A DNA stretch of 64,000 bases from contig OY979716.1 in NCBI GenBank assembly GCA_963855995.1, forward strand, positions 22,273,321 through 22,337,320, given 5' to 3'. The notes under the pieces are model-generated. The model was not told the origin of the DNA. It saw only the letters and a program-made list of their open reading frames with translations, and ran no database searches. This document shows, in pieces, positions 10,332-22,000 of the stretch (its first letter is position 1; each line of letters opens with the position of its first letter). The position numbers were made by a program, and so were the translations under genes. The stretch is from Muricea muricata (Eukaryota; Cnidaria; Anthozoa; Malacalcyonacea; Plexauridae).

Positions 10332-11447
10332 CTGCCTGGTCTTGTGCCCATTTTCGTTTGGCAGGCGGAGTGAACGCCTTAGCAGGCGTCTTGTTTAAAA
10401 TAGACCTTTCCGGTAATTGCGTGAATACTGCACAGAGAGGACATTCAGTATAGCGAGGTGCTATCATAGTGCATGCCTGGTTCTTGCTGGCAACATAAGT
10501 ACAGGCACAAGCTAAAAAAAATGCAGTGAAGTGTGCAACATGACCACAAGCAAAAGCACAAGCATAAGACTACGAACGTGAGCTATGACAGAACAAATGC
10601 AATTTGAAAAAGAAAATTCTTCCTCGTTTGTCTTTAAAATCCTCAGACAAACATTTTCTTGCTTATGCTTGTGTTTCCAGTGTGAGTCTTCCCGTCTTCC
10701 AGTCTTACCTCCATGCAGTGGTGACTTAATTACCGAAAAGGTCTATTGTATGGGTAATCTTGTAGTGCATGATTTGCATGGTAATATTTTGTGGTGGGTT
10801 ATTTAGTATTTAATATTCGTAACAAGTGGTTGAATTAAAGTATCAATGCTTAACTTGCATAACATTTGTAGAGAAGTAGACAATGTTTGTAGCAATTACT
10901 AGTGGAATGTTTGTAGTGACTGGCTAGTGAATCTTCGCAAATGGTTGAGAGTGTTTGAAAGGGGAGTATTGTGAAAACGAGAGATATACCTCCCTTGCAT
11001 AAGTCTTAATTTAAAGCTTTTTGGATTAGAAAATAAATAGAAAATCATATATTACGTCATTTATTACGTTATGTCAATTTTCCAAAATTATCAGGGAAAA
11101 TCATTTCAAAAACAGTTTGCAATTCACATTAGTCATTTTTAGTTAGCAGCCTTTCTTCTTTTCCTATAATAAAGCCGCGAAAACATGCGTTAAGTTATTT
11201 TTTCCCACTTTTGCGTCTACGTTGCTATGGCAGCATATATTAGTGAAAAATTGTTAAATTTTATCTGTTATAAAAATAAGGAACATAACAATGTGGGCAA
11301 GTCGCAATGCATAGGCATATAGAAGTACTATAGAAGTACTATATATGCCAACAAGAACCACTTTTTTATGTTTGTATGTAAGATAACTTCACAAAAGACT
11401 GGATCAAATTCGACTACTAATTAAAACTACCGTCTAGGGAGAATGCA
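10332..11447. other. No gene recognised
   Basis: Non-coding by eye. The word GGAGTGAACGCCTTAGCAGG at about 10367 recurs at about 29445, so a dispersed repeat family touches both places. A copper-binding-like or host ORF was not seen. Confidence 0.45.
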
Positions 11448-12264
11448 ATGCAATTAAACAATAGATTCAATACATTAGCTGTAAATGACTCAGTAGATGA
11501 AGCGGAAAATGTTCTGTCACAAGGGGCAAATTCGCCATTCGCAAATTTGCCTTCAACAAATTTACTCTCGACACCATATCCCAATACTGATAATAATTCT
11601 ATGGCCTCCCGAACAAGAGTGGCTAATAACTCGATCAAAGGGGATACCGAGACTGTCGTTAGTGATGCTAAACTAGCGCTTGTGATAACCTAGAGAGACC
11701 AATAGTCATAATTAGCACTCTTTTATCATTAACGATTAGTCACCAAAGGCGAGGTGATTACAAGCCTATATTCACTGAACCGAAGGCGAAGTGAATATAG
11801 GCTTGTAATCATTGTGCCTGAGGCGACTAATTGTTTTACTATAAATTTCCAGGTGTTTACAAATAATAATCAACTAAACTTTACAAATTCATTAGTGTAT
11901 AAATAAGTAAAAATCAAAAAGCTATAGTCACTGGTCAGTGACTATCACTTCAGAGACAGCGAATCTTGACCAATCAGAATGCAGAAAAATTAATACTAAA
12001 AGATATTATCCCTGAATAATATCTAAAAGAAAACAGTAAAGAAGTATAAATTTGCAGGTAAAACGGCTAACAGCTGGAATTAATATGGCTAAAGGGAAGC
12101 CCGTCTCATGTTATAATTTATGTAGGCACAAGCAATCTGCCTACTGATACAGCGAAAACCAGCTTAACAAAAATTGGAAAACTTGCTATATGCAGGTGCT
12201 TAATAAATTCTCTTCTTGGCAAAAATTTTAAACATACTTATAAAAATGAATTTATTAAAATAAA
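11448..12264 (+). pseudogene. LINE ORF1 remnant with SGNH/GDSL-like segment
   Basis: An 81-codon ORF starts at 11448 with a NRFNTLAVND-like N terminus, as in some LINE ORF1 proteins. At about 12100-12190 another frame reads HVIIYVGTSNLPTDTA, which resembles the GTNDLP block of the SGNH esterase-like domain in CR1-type ORF1 proteins. A palindromic element (11729-11832) and stop codons separate them. The hAT element at 12273 is inserted into its downstream part, and the sequence resumes at 16691. Assignment is by motif only. Confidence 0.45.
11729..11832. repeat. Palindromic element
   Basis: ACAAGCCTATATTCACT and its reverse complement flank a short loop, extended outward by imperfect pairing of AGTCACC and AGGCGACT words. 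Non-coding. Confidence 0.7.
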
Positions 12265-12440
12265 AAATAAGGCAGGGGCGGATCTAGGATTTTTCGTACG
12301 TTAGTCAAAATTTCTATGATGTCATTGATGACGTAACGCGTGACGTCATCAATGACATGTATACATTTTTCCTAGAAGTATGCGTTATTTCATAAAACTA
12401 AATATGCTTAAAATGTAATTAAACAACGTCCAGCATGTAA

Positions 12441-12475
12441 TAGACTGTTTCGCCCTATATCAGGGCTCATCAGCA
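12441..12475 (-). ncRNA. Hammerhead ribozyme motif
   Basis: Read on the minus strand: CUGAUGA, then a perfect 5-bp stem II (GCCCU with AGGGC, GAUAU loop), then GAAA, and an AC-A-GU stem III leading to a GUC cleavage triplet. The core is complete, but stem I next to it pairs poorly (mostly wobble), so activity is uncertain. Such type I motifs are known from Penelope-like elements and retrozymes. It abuts the broken hAT transposase reading frame. Confidence 0.7.
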
Positions 12476-12499
12476 CGCCTAGGAAACACATTTGAACTG

Positions 12500-13445
12500 T
12501 GATCCGACATGGACAGCCCTTACAGAGGACAGATCCTGCTCCATCATAAGCTTGTCCTTTACAATCATAAACAGGTAAATTTAGTTCCCGTAAATGGTTT
12601 AATCCTCGCTTAATCCCCATTTGCAATGGAGAAAGCAATTATAAACTCTTTCCTAATGCCAACTTTAGCATCAACAAAACATAAAAATAAAGACACTTTC
12701 TCCTTGTGTGAGGAATCTGATGCCTCATCAGCAATAATAGAATAAAACTTACTTTTTTTGACATTAATTATATGTTCACCTATAATAATCTCACCACAGC
12801 AATTAATAATTTTATTTTGACTGGTTTTGGATACATAGGTTTGATTTTTTCCACACGTTTTCAAATGCTCCTCCAGTGCTTTATCCCCACGACAAACTCC
12901 ATAATTTAACATGTCAATAAAGTTAACTACTTGACTAGTAGAGTAGCCAGCAATCTTTTGATGGTACTGAGAGTCATCACCATGTCCCCTCAAAGCCATA
13001 CCTCCACAACCAAAAAGAATCACAGTATCAACAATAGATGTCAGTTTTTCCAGTTATTCTCACCCTCTTTTCAAAGTTTGGCATCTAAAATTAATCGGCA
13101 GGGCTGCCTAAAAGTTTGAAAAAGTAATGCTTGAAGAATGGGAAAAGTAGAAGCATGTAACCCCATGACCTGCATGTTTTTTAAAAGTAAATACTGCATT
13201 ATTCCAGTGCAATAAAGGTTGAGAATTTTGAAATTTAGAAATCTTACCAGCTCTGCCGGGAAATCTATCACCAAATAAAACACAAGACAAACAAAAAGCA
13301 CCATTAGCAGAAGGTGAATAATACAGCCGCTTAAACATATCAAGCCACTCCACTCACAAGCCTGCAACTGATTTTTGCTTCTATGATGATGTATTAAACA
13401 AAAGAGAAACAAAGTGGTTATATCTTTAAAGGCCTCCCTAGGCAT
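12500..13445 (-). pseudogene. hAT transposase remnant (TTF finger + DUF4371-like)
   Basis: At about 13355-13270 the minus strand reads EWLDMFKRLYYSPSANGAF followed by CLSCVLFG, the TTF-type zinc finger of hAT transposases. At 13023-12610 it reads FYSIIADEASDSS, the DUF4371-type DEASD segment, and near 12560 GQAYDGAGS, the first catalytic-Asp region. The frames shift between these segments, and the C-terminal half with the dimerisation domain is missing, replaced by ribozyme-bearing sequence. It belongs to the element 12273-16690 and cannot encode an active enzyme. Confidence 0.78.
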
Positions 13446-14282
<837 letters not shown>

Positions 14283-14393
14283 TAGGTTTTGATTGTCATG
14301 TCTGGATTTATTATATCTGTCGGCTGGTTTATTTAAACCAAAGAAAAGGACTTCTTCAGGCAAATTGTAAGATTATTTATTATAAAATCCTCA

Positions 14394-14421
14394 GACGTTT
14401 CGCCGGTTAAGGCTTCATCAG
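14394..14421 (-). ncRNA. Hammerhead ribozyme, Penelope-type
   Basis: On the minus strand: CUGAUGA, stem II GCC with GGC, GAAA, and then CGUC, the minimal stem III plus GUC cleavage triplet typical of Penelope-like elements. Stem I forms from CUCA just upstream and UGAG just downstream. All conserved core residues are present. In these elements the very short stem III is thought to work best in tandem or dimeric form. Confidence 0.82.
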
Positions 14422-14606
14422 TGAGTACAATAATCTGAATAATAAAATCGTCCTCTATATATACATGCATTTGTCGCTTCATTGAAGCTATAAAACTACA
14501 ATGTTAACAAAAATGTTAATCTAAGTTCTAAGTTAAAAGAGTAATTGTTATTATATTGTTGATTGTACCATAAGGCATGTTAGAAGCCTGATTGTTCCAA
14601 TTGGTC

Positions 14607-14888
14607 AAATTAAATATTGATATTACGTCCTGCACAACCATTCATAATTCTGTCCGAATAATTCCGAATCTCTAGTGCTTCGATCACTTCTCGCTCATAC
14701 CGGTAATTTATATTTGAATGGAGGATTTTCCAACTTATTGTCGACTCGCTTTGTGGGTCAATATTATGAGTTCTAAGGTGTACATGAACTGTTTGTTTAT
14801 CCATTCGTAGGTGTTCCTTTATCCGTGATCGTATTGTTGACCCACAAAGCGAGTCGACAATAAGTTGGAAAATTTCATTGATTACCAT
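14607..14888 (-). pseudogene. Penelope-like element 3' ORF fragment, minus strand
   Basis: The C-terminal end reads RYEREVIEALEIRNYSDRI and stops near 14607, followed on the same strand by the hammerhead and a (TA)n tract. The spacing and context match the 3' end of a Penelope-like element ORF. The N-terminal part of this frame is the inverted-repeat junction. It faces the plus-strand fragment head to head. Confidence 0.55.
14725..14873. repeat. 37-bp perfect inverted repeat at the PLE junction
   Basis: The arms 14725-14761 and 14837-14873 are exact reverse complements over 37 bp and contain GTCGACTCGCTTTGTGGG. A 75-bp spacer separates them. This is the meeting point of the two oppositely oriented Penelope-like fragments. 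Confidence 0.9.
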
Positions 14889-15497
14889 CCGGCTTTGAGG
14901 TGTTTATATGGAATTTTTAAGGAGTTGCAAAGTGTGGTAAATTTACCTGCTGTTTTCAGCAAAATTATTCCTAAGGAGCCAATGATTTGTTATCGTAGAC
15001 CAAAAAACTTAAAGGATCATCTGGTCAGAGCTAAGTTTCGTAGAGTGGATGAGGCGGTGGTGGGAATGTTTAAATGTGAAGGTAAAAGATGTAAAGTGTG
15101 TGATTCGGTTGTTGTTGGAAATACGTTAAGAAGTTCGGTGTCTGGGAGAATTTTTCGTATTAATCATCGGTTTGATTGCGATTCATCGGGGGTTCTTTAC
15201 TTAATTACCTGTAAGAAATGCGAGAAACAATATGTGGGTAACACCGTGACACCGTTTAGGAAAAGGTTTAACAATCATAAAAGCTCGTTAAATAGGTTTG
15301 GTAAGGGACAAAAGGAAGTTTGTGGAGAACATTTGTACTCGCATTTCTATACAGAGGGGCATTTAGGGATTAAAGGTCTATCGGTGATGATTATTGACGT
15401 AACAAATGTTAATAATCCCACTGAAAGGGAGAGTTTTTGGATTGAGAAACTTTGTACTTATATACCTACGGGATTTAATGTAAGAGAAGAGAATTAG
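14865..15497 (+). pseudogene. Penelope-like element: GIY-YIG endonuclease end
   Basis: The open frame ends with a GIY-YIG endonuclease domain: GVLYLITCKKCEKQYVGNT followed by PFRKRFNNHKS, and a conserved ERESFWIEKLCTYIPTGFN end. Upstream Cys pairs (CEGKRCKVC) fit the CCHH-type linker seen in animal Penelope proteins. The reverse transcriptase that should precede it is gone, so this is a 5'-truncated copy. The frame itself is open for 210 codons. QYVGNT replaces the more usual QYVGQT. A degenerate hammerhead and a (TA)n tract follow. Confidence 0.85.
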
Positions 15498-15556
15498 GAT
15501 AATTTATGTAAAGCTTGGGTATAAAAAGGGATAGGATTTAGCATACTTTCTTGCTT

Positions 15557-15595
15557 CTGGCGAAGGGGCTGTGCACCAAAACGTCGAAATTATAT
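15557..15595 (+). ncRNA. Degenerate hammerhead motif
   Basis: CUGGCGA, a GG-CC stem and AAAACGUC follow the layout of the Penelope hammerhead. The invariant CUGAnGA and GAAA are each changed (CUGG, AAAA), so it should be inactive. It lies 60 bp past the stop of the plus-strand Penelope ORF. Confidence 0.5.
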
Positions 15596-15634
15596 TATTT
15601 AAATTTTTATTTGTATTATTATTTATTTGATGAA

Positions 15635-15737
<103 letters not shown>

Positions 15738-15749
15738 ATATGTTTTATA

Positions 15750-16670
15750 TATATATATAATTTGTATTGGTTTATAAAAACCAATGACAGAGTGCTCAAT
15801 GGATAACCAGAGGATAATAAAGAATGACACAAAAAACTTGGCAAGTTTCGTACTACGCTTTACACTTTACAACGTCAGAGAACAAAGTTAAAATCTGATG
15901 CTACTGTGAAATTACTCTGTGGTAAAATTATGCATCAGTGCATGCGCTAACTAGATTAACCTTTGGACCTGATCTCGTACAAATATGCAAATATCATTAA
16001 GAGTTTATACACAGGTTTACTAAATTTATCGGTGTTTAAAACGTTAAGAATAACATTTAATCGAACTTACCTTACTGCCGCACACTTCTTTGTCTCTTGA
16101 AGCTTTCAAACATAGACATACTCGTATCAGACTTCGATATTCGAACCATACAAACTTGAAGCAGTTCCTTGCAGGAAATATTACTGAATAAGGCAAAATA
16201 CCCCACGCAGAGAACGAGTCAACGATGCAACACATAAGGCAAAAAAAACTAGCCAATAAGAGGGGAGACTTTTTAAATCAACCAATCAGAAAGCTCATAT
16301 TTTGCGTGTAAGGCAGACCCCCGCAAAGAAGAGGCAAAATGTCTCTCAACGAATCAGATTGCTGGAATCTCTTGCAGATAATGCAAAACTCAAGCAGATG
16401 ACCGCTGTTTTAACTTTTTTTACAGAAGACTCGGGAACTCGGCACTGCACTTTATATTCATAGCTGGACTAGAGCACTTTGACCACAGCATGAATTTTTA
16501 TAGCTACATGGAGAACATATCGTCGTGGTAAAGATGTATTACCACGGGTATTTTTTGTGTCACATAATTGCTAATGTGCTCCGAGCTATCGCTGTTGCAA
16601 AATTACAACTTCGTAACAACTGGACATTATATCCCATGAAATTTTACGTTAGTCGTATGACTTATTTGAG
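15750..16670. other. Right interior of hAT element, no gene recognised
   Basis: Non-coding by eye, probably the 5' region of the hAT element for the minus-strand transposase. ORFs here are short and carry no recognisable domain. Confidence 0.4.
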
Positions 16671-16808
16671 TACCCCTAGATCCGCCCCTGAAATAAGGTT
16701 ATTACTGACACCCACTAGACGACAATTTAAGGTAAGAAACTTATTGCAAATAGAGAAAACATCTTGAAAACCCAAGATATGGAATGATAAACACGATGCA
16801 AATTTAAA

Positions 16809-16850
16809 TGGTTATATTTCGATCCTATTACAGAATCATCATCAGACCAA
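16809..16850 (-). ncRNA. Hammerhead ribozyme motif
   Basis: On the minus strand: UGGU, CUGAUGA, a 5-bp stem II (GAUUC with GGAUC, one G-U), GAAA, UAUA giving an AUA cleavage triplet, and then ACCA pairing with UGGU as stem I. All core residues are present. The AUA triplet and minimal stem III differ from the Penelope copy at 14394, so a different retroelement or retrozyme family probably contributed it. Confidence 0.75.
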
Positions 16851-16964
16851 CTGGTGATGGAAATTGAAAAGGGACCCACAAGCAATGCACTGCAAGACGA
16901 TCAAAGGCGTTTTCGACTGAGATGAGCGGGAGTGGCGCTTTGTGTGTATTTCGTGGTGATTTCT

Positions 16965-17640
16965 TCATTGCACAGTTGACGTAACTCTTGCACCATTTGT
17001 CAATACACGGAACATATTACGCCAGAAAAAGCGATTACCGATCTTGCCATACCCCATTAGTGTTCCCAGGTGACCAGAAGTGACTTGGTCGTGAGTACAA
17101 ACCAAAACTTCGTACTTTAAAGTGTGTGGAATTACGACCTTTGAGCATACATCACGTTGTGTACGTTTGAATAATAAACCATTGTAATCCAAATAAAGTG
17201 GTCTCTATAAAGTACAAGCGAGCGTGCTATGCTGTTATCTGCTGAAGTCGTATTGTTGCAGCAGCAGAGACCAGAAACCAGCTCGCGAGTCAACCAATTG
17301 GATCTTTAAGCGACATCAACCAACGGAGGAATTCTGGCATCAAGAACGCAGCATGAAACGGGAATTGTTGCGACTGGCGTAATTTTACTGGGATCTGGCC
17401 GGATATCATCACGATACAAAACGTGTCCAAGGTATTCTACGCTATAGCGCGCAAATGAGCACTTGCTAGGTTTAAGTTTAACTTTCGCAGAGCGGACTCT
17501 GCTAAAAACATCATTAAGGGGGTTTAAATGGTCAACGAAAGAGCGCTAATGGGTTAGGATATCCTCCACATACAATAAGCAATTTTGGTATTGAAGACCA
17601 GGTAAGACAGCATTCTTGAATAGGTGTTACAGTCCGTTCT
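16965..17640 (-). pseudogene. Ty3/gypsy pol remnant (RT and integrase fragments)
   Basis: Around 17630-17395 the minus strand reads LLYVEDIL (the YVDD box as YVED), VDHLNPLNDVFSRV, LKPSKCSF and VEYLGHVLY, the end of a Ty3/gypsy reverse transcriptase. At 17192-16965 it reads the zinc-binding N terminus of integrase: LKYEVLVCTHDQVTSGHLG and NRFFWRNMF. The RNase H region between them is almost entirely lost and several stops interrupt the frames. It is dead. Confidence 0.8.
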
Positions 17641-17735
17641 GCGCATGTGCATGATTTTTGTTTTGAGTGGGCTACTCCGGAAGTAATCTCAGTCGGATGG
17701 CGTAATATGTACATGCGCGGCCGCTTTGTGTTAAG
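17622..17735. repeat. Dispersed repeat shared with 45270-45385
   Basis: Words such as TCTGCGCATGTGC, GGCTAC and ACATGCGCGGCCG occur in the same order here and at 45270-45385. Identity is moderate. Function unknown; it could be the 5' end of a repeat family. Confidence 0.5.
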
Positions 17736-17761
17736 CTCAGGGGCCGGTTGTTAGTACGCCG

Positions 17762-17783
17762 CATGGCCAGAAATACGCGACAT
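17762..17783 (+). repeat. Left terminal inverted repeat
   Basis: A 22-bp repeat starting CATGGCCAGAAATA that pairs with 23139-23160, with one C/T difference. Confidence 0.8.
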
Positions 17784-17860
17784 TTGAGTAAGCGTGCTCC
17801 ATGCCTTGTGTCAGTGGTCTGAGCTACAGCGCATGCGCAAATCAATGCTTTGAAATCAAC

Positions 17861-18842
17861 ATGGCGGATTTACCATGGCGAACAAAATATATCAGAAAAG
17901 CAAAGGAAACTATTTTTTCGTACGAACAGTTGGAGAAAAAAGCTGATCAATTAGTGAAGCAGGATAAAAGTAGTGCGACTAAATCAAACAGATCTTGCTT
18001 GCCAGGGTTATACGAGGTTGAGCGAATTGTATCTTCGCGAGGAAGTGGAGAGGTATTTTATAATTTCTGCCTACTTATATTATAGACTGTTTTGTGAGAA
18101 ACATTTTGTTTAAATTTTTTCTGTACTGTACTGATATGCATTTTTTACAATTTAAAATATTACAGAGTGCTGAATTCTTTATTAAATGGCAAGATTACGA
18201 CATGGCAAACTGCACTTGGGAGCCGAAGAAAAACATACCTGAGAATATTTTAACGTAAGAATATTTTGTTATCTTTAATTTGTTAAAAGCTAGTGTTAGT
18301 ACACAGTGTGCTACAGTATTTACATTTAAGCTATATTTAAAGTAAAACAACTTTCTATTGTACTTAGCTCACTATGGCTTTCTGACATCTAAATACCTTT
18401 CTGAATATTTAGAACCCTGTACAACAATATGATCATTGACAGCAAAACAGTTGAAGCTGTTAGCATAAAGTTGTTCCATGCTGTAAAGAAACATTTAAAA
18501 TCAAAGTCATTGGACCCCATGTTAAGAATGGAATTTCGCCATGATGTTTATCGGTACATCTTTCGCAATAAAGGATTACCATCGAGAATACCTGGAGCAA
18601 TTTTGCTCCAAAAGGAGGACTTCAAGAGGATGATGCTTCCATCCACTTGGTCATACACTTTAGACAAACGAGGAGAAGGTCAGTCTGTGGAGTTTCCTGT
18701 CAGAGCCAAGCCGGTCCTAAAAAGATCAATCCAGGAATACATTATAAACGATTGTGGTGCCTTAGTTAAAGCACCTGTTTATATATTTGAAACTGTTAAC
18801 TTTTACATTACCAAACAACCATGTTCAAAAGACTCTCTTTGA
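17861..18842 (+). CDS. Chromodomain protein, three exons
   Basis: Exons are 17861-18052, 18166-18254 and 18413-18842, with GT-AG introns. Phases agree (0, then 2) and the total of 711 nt gives 236 residues. The start is in a good AACATGG context; an in-frame ATG at 17801 is less likely. Residues 1-45 are basic. Residues ~49-94 form a chromodomain split by intron 1: LYEVERIVSSRG, then FFIKWQDYDMANCTWEP. Y51, W72 and Y75 are placed as a methyl-lysine aromatic cage. The remaining ~140 residues match nothing I know. Chromodomains read methylated histone tails; in a transposon such a protein could steer integration. It converges on the minus-strand gene 200 bp away, within shared inverted repeats. 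No frame damage was seen. Confidence 0.82.
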
Positions 18843-19050
18843 TGAGTCAGTCTTCACATGTTTTTCCTTTTTGTACACACATGATAATTTTCATGATTAT
18901 AGACATGTAAAATATGCTTTTGGTCAGTTCTTATTAATTTTGGGATATTATTGGAATAACAAGATTGTTGCAGCAGGACTCAGTTTGTACTTACAATGGT
19001 CTACTTAGGCGTGGACGCTTTCTTCTATCTTCAAAAATTTTTTTGGTCCA

Positions 19051-22000
19051 CTAGTCGTTATCTTGTTTAGAATATCCATTTGGCTGCCGCTTGTAAACAG
19101 CTAAGTAGTCCATACGTTTAAGTGCAAGAAGAGAATCTTTACACGCATCATGCTTATTACACTTTTTGTGATACACTGAGCGTACAACATCATTTGTCCT
19201 CTCAATACCCTGACCTGTGAAAGTCTTCAGCCCATCTACATCCGACAAGAATATGCATGTAAGGTGTTATATTATCCTTGCTGTATCCTTCTTGTTTGTC
19301 TTTCAAACTTAGAAATAGTTTTATCCATTCATTTGCCTTAAAAAACAACAATAACAAGGTGCAACTAAGTAATTAGGTAACTGGACTTTTTTGCAGTAAA
19401 GATTCTAGGAACAATACATATAAAATAGAAATATACCTGCTTGAAAAATGATTCCTGGTCTTGTGTTGTTGGTGTCCAGTTTGTTATTATTTGGTACAAT
19501 TTTTCAAAATCCTATGGACATGTTAAAGAGATATATTTGTCATTAAAATTACAGAGGGCTTTCCCTTACTTTACAGTGTAGATCTATATGTGTATACAGT
19601 ACCTGCCATATTTTGGTAACTACATTGCATGTATCTGAGTGCAACACTACAGCAAATTTCTCTGGCAAACACTTCAACAGCTTCTTCTTTTCCAGCCCCA
19701 CCAAACTTCTCCAGTCATGTCTGTTTGTTTTCTTTCCACTGTTATCTGACTTTTTCCATACTGTGAAAGGCACTCCACATTCATTGATAGCTTCTACGAG
19801 AGCAGATAAATGAAGTCCTTTGGGCTCATTTTCTCGTTTGTCTTTGTCTTCGCAAAGGTCCCATCGAATGGTATTGATTATGATATTTCTTTCCAGGATA
19901 TCTGGAAAAAATGGTAAGATATTGCACTTATTGCAGCTTTATATAATTTACCATTTTGCTGGATTTTAGCCAACCAGGCTGTCATTAGGCTTGCATTTTC
20001 CTGCTGGGTTGCATGATTCAATCATCTCCCTATCAAACATTTACCGCACCTGTGATTCTTAGTAATAGATGGAGCTCGTCAATCCTAACATTCCCCGGGT
20101 CTATGTTTAGAAGTGGAGGTGAAATGCAACCATAGTGGTTCTTCTTCTTAGAACAAAGTTTAAAAATTTCTTCCAGAGTTCTTCTCATGTCGTTACTCCA
20201 GTAGTAATCCTCTAATTTTGACATGTCCCATCTGCAAGAAAAGTGATGAGAGAATACCTGTATTGCGACTTGAATAATAATAATGACTGGTGTGGAGAGC
20301 AGCACATAATGCTTTACAAGAAATGCATGGGTATATATTATTAAATACCTTAAATCTTTAGGAATCTTGCAAAATATGCATGCATAAATAGAATTGGCAG
20401 CATTCATGCCAAGTATTGCCAACAAAAACTAAAAATATATACAATTTTTTTCATTTTAGAAAATTTTAATATTCAACCCAACAGTATATGACTTTCTAAG
20501 AGGGGCTGAGTCAGCAGATTTCACTAAAATAAAATAAAGGCAGGGGATGGGTTATGGTGCTTCTCTTTGACCAGCTATAATAAAAAGTCATGTTATAGGT
20601 CCTGCAATAGGATTTTTTGAGGATTTCTTAAAAGTATAACTAATACCTTGTAGTCGCCACCCAGAAAAAATTCTAGCTTAATTTTCTCTCCTTCAATGAT
20701 AATTTCACCTTCAGATATAACAGTGTTTATTTCTTCAAACACCTCTTTGAAAGATTTTGCCATATTTTCGTAACACACACTATCCCACAAACTATGGCAA
20801 ATGCATGGTTTCCTGAAAATAAGTTGAATGTGAAAAGCATACATAGCTGTGTCAATACACACATGTCAAAACAATTGTTGACAAATTAACAAATCAAACA
20901 CAAAAAAATGACCTTCCTGCTTTCAGTGGGCAGAATGCATATTAGAATTAGTGAACATTAAAAACACTGAACATATTTCACCTTTTGGAGACATAACATC
21001 CTCTTTGTCAGATAAAAGGGAAAAAGACATAATTATGTAATTAGATATTCTGGAAATACTAGCTCCATCTCCTGAGATTTTCACCTTTTGAGGACCCTTT
21101 TGTCCTGATTCCATCTAAAAGCCGAAAAAAGCCTGTTCAGTTTTTATTTAATATACAATTTACAGCACTTACAACAATTGATATTTTTGACAATTGCTGT
21201 TGAGTAGCACACCATGTATGGATTAAAAAGTAATTACCATGCTAGTATTTATAGCATCCATTACATTATATAATAGTTCTAGTTGGACATGCCTAGAAGC
21301 ATAATTGTATACATATTTGTGATTTGTCAACATACCAACCTTTTCCTTGATTTTTCGTTGCAATTCATCCTTGAAACTCATTTGGGCCCCAATAAGTTCA
21401 CCCGGTGTCCTTGTAATCACAAAAAGGTCATTAATGTCATCTCTGCACTGCTTAATCATGTAGCTCCTTGGCAGATTGTTATCCAGAACAGTAAGGGCAT
21501 GATAAGCAGCATCCCCGACACAAAACCTATCCATGATATGGAGCACTTCCTTTACTTTGGTTCTTTGCTTTTCCTGTAAGGCTTCATACTTTGATATCCT
21601 ATGACCATTATTACCTATAGGCAAATCAATATGTTGACCACCAGTGTCTTCAACTGACAGAGTATTTAATGTGACACCATATGATTCAAGAAACCATAAT
21701 GCTTTTTCAGCCTTGGTTTTCAGTTCCTTTAACTTCCTTTGACGCTGTCTGGTCCCAACATCATTCAGTGTTCTGGAATGATTTTCAAGTTCAGAAACAC
21801 AATTTCGGCAGACATTTAGGTTTTCAATTTTTTTTATGTAATTTGCCAATGTAGCATTTTCTTCCTTTAACAAACTTTTTTGTGCCCCACACTTATTTAA
21901 ACTTGCATCGACATTTTGTAGCTTTTCTTTTGTTTCAGATAATTCCAAAACTAGTTCAGAACATCGCTTTTCAAATTCATAGTTACTTGTGGCACACCAT

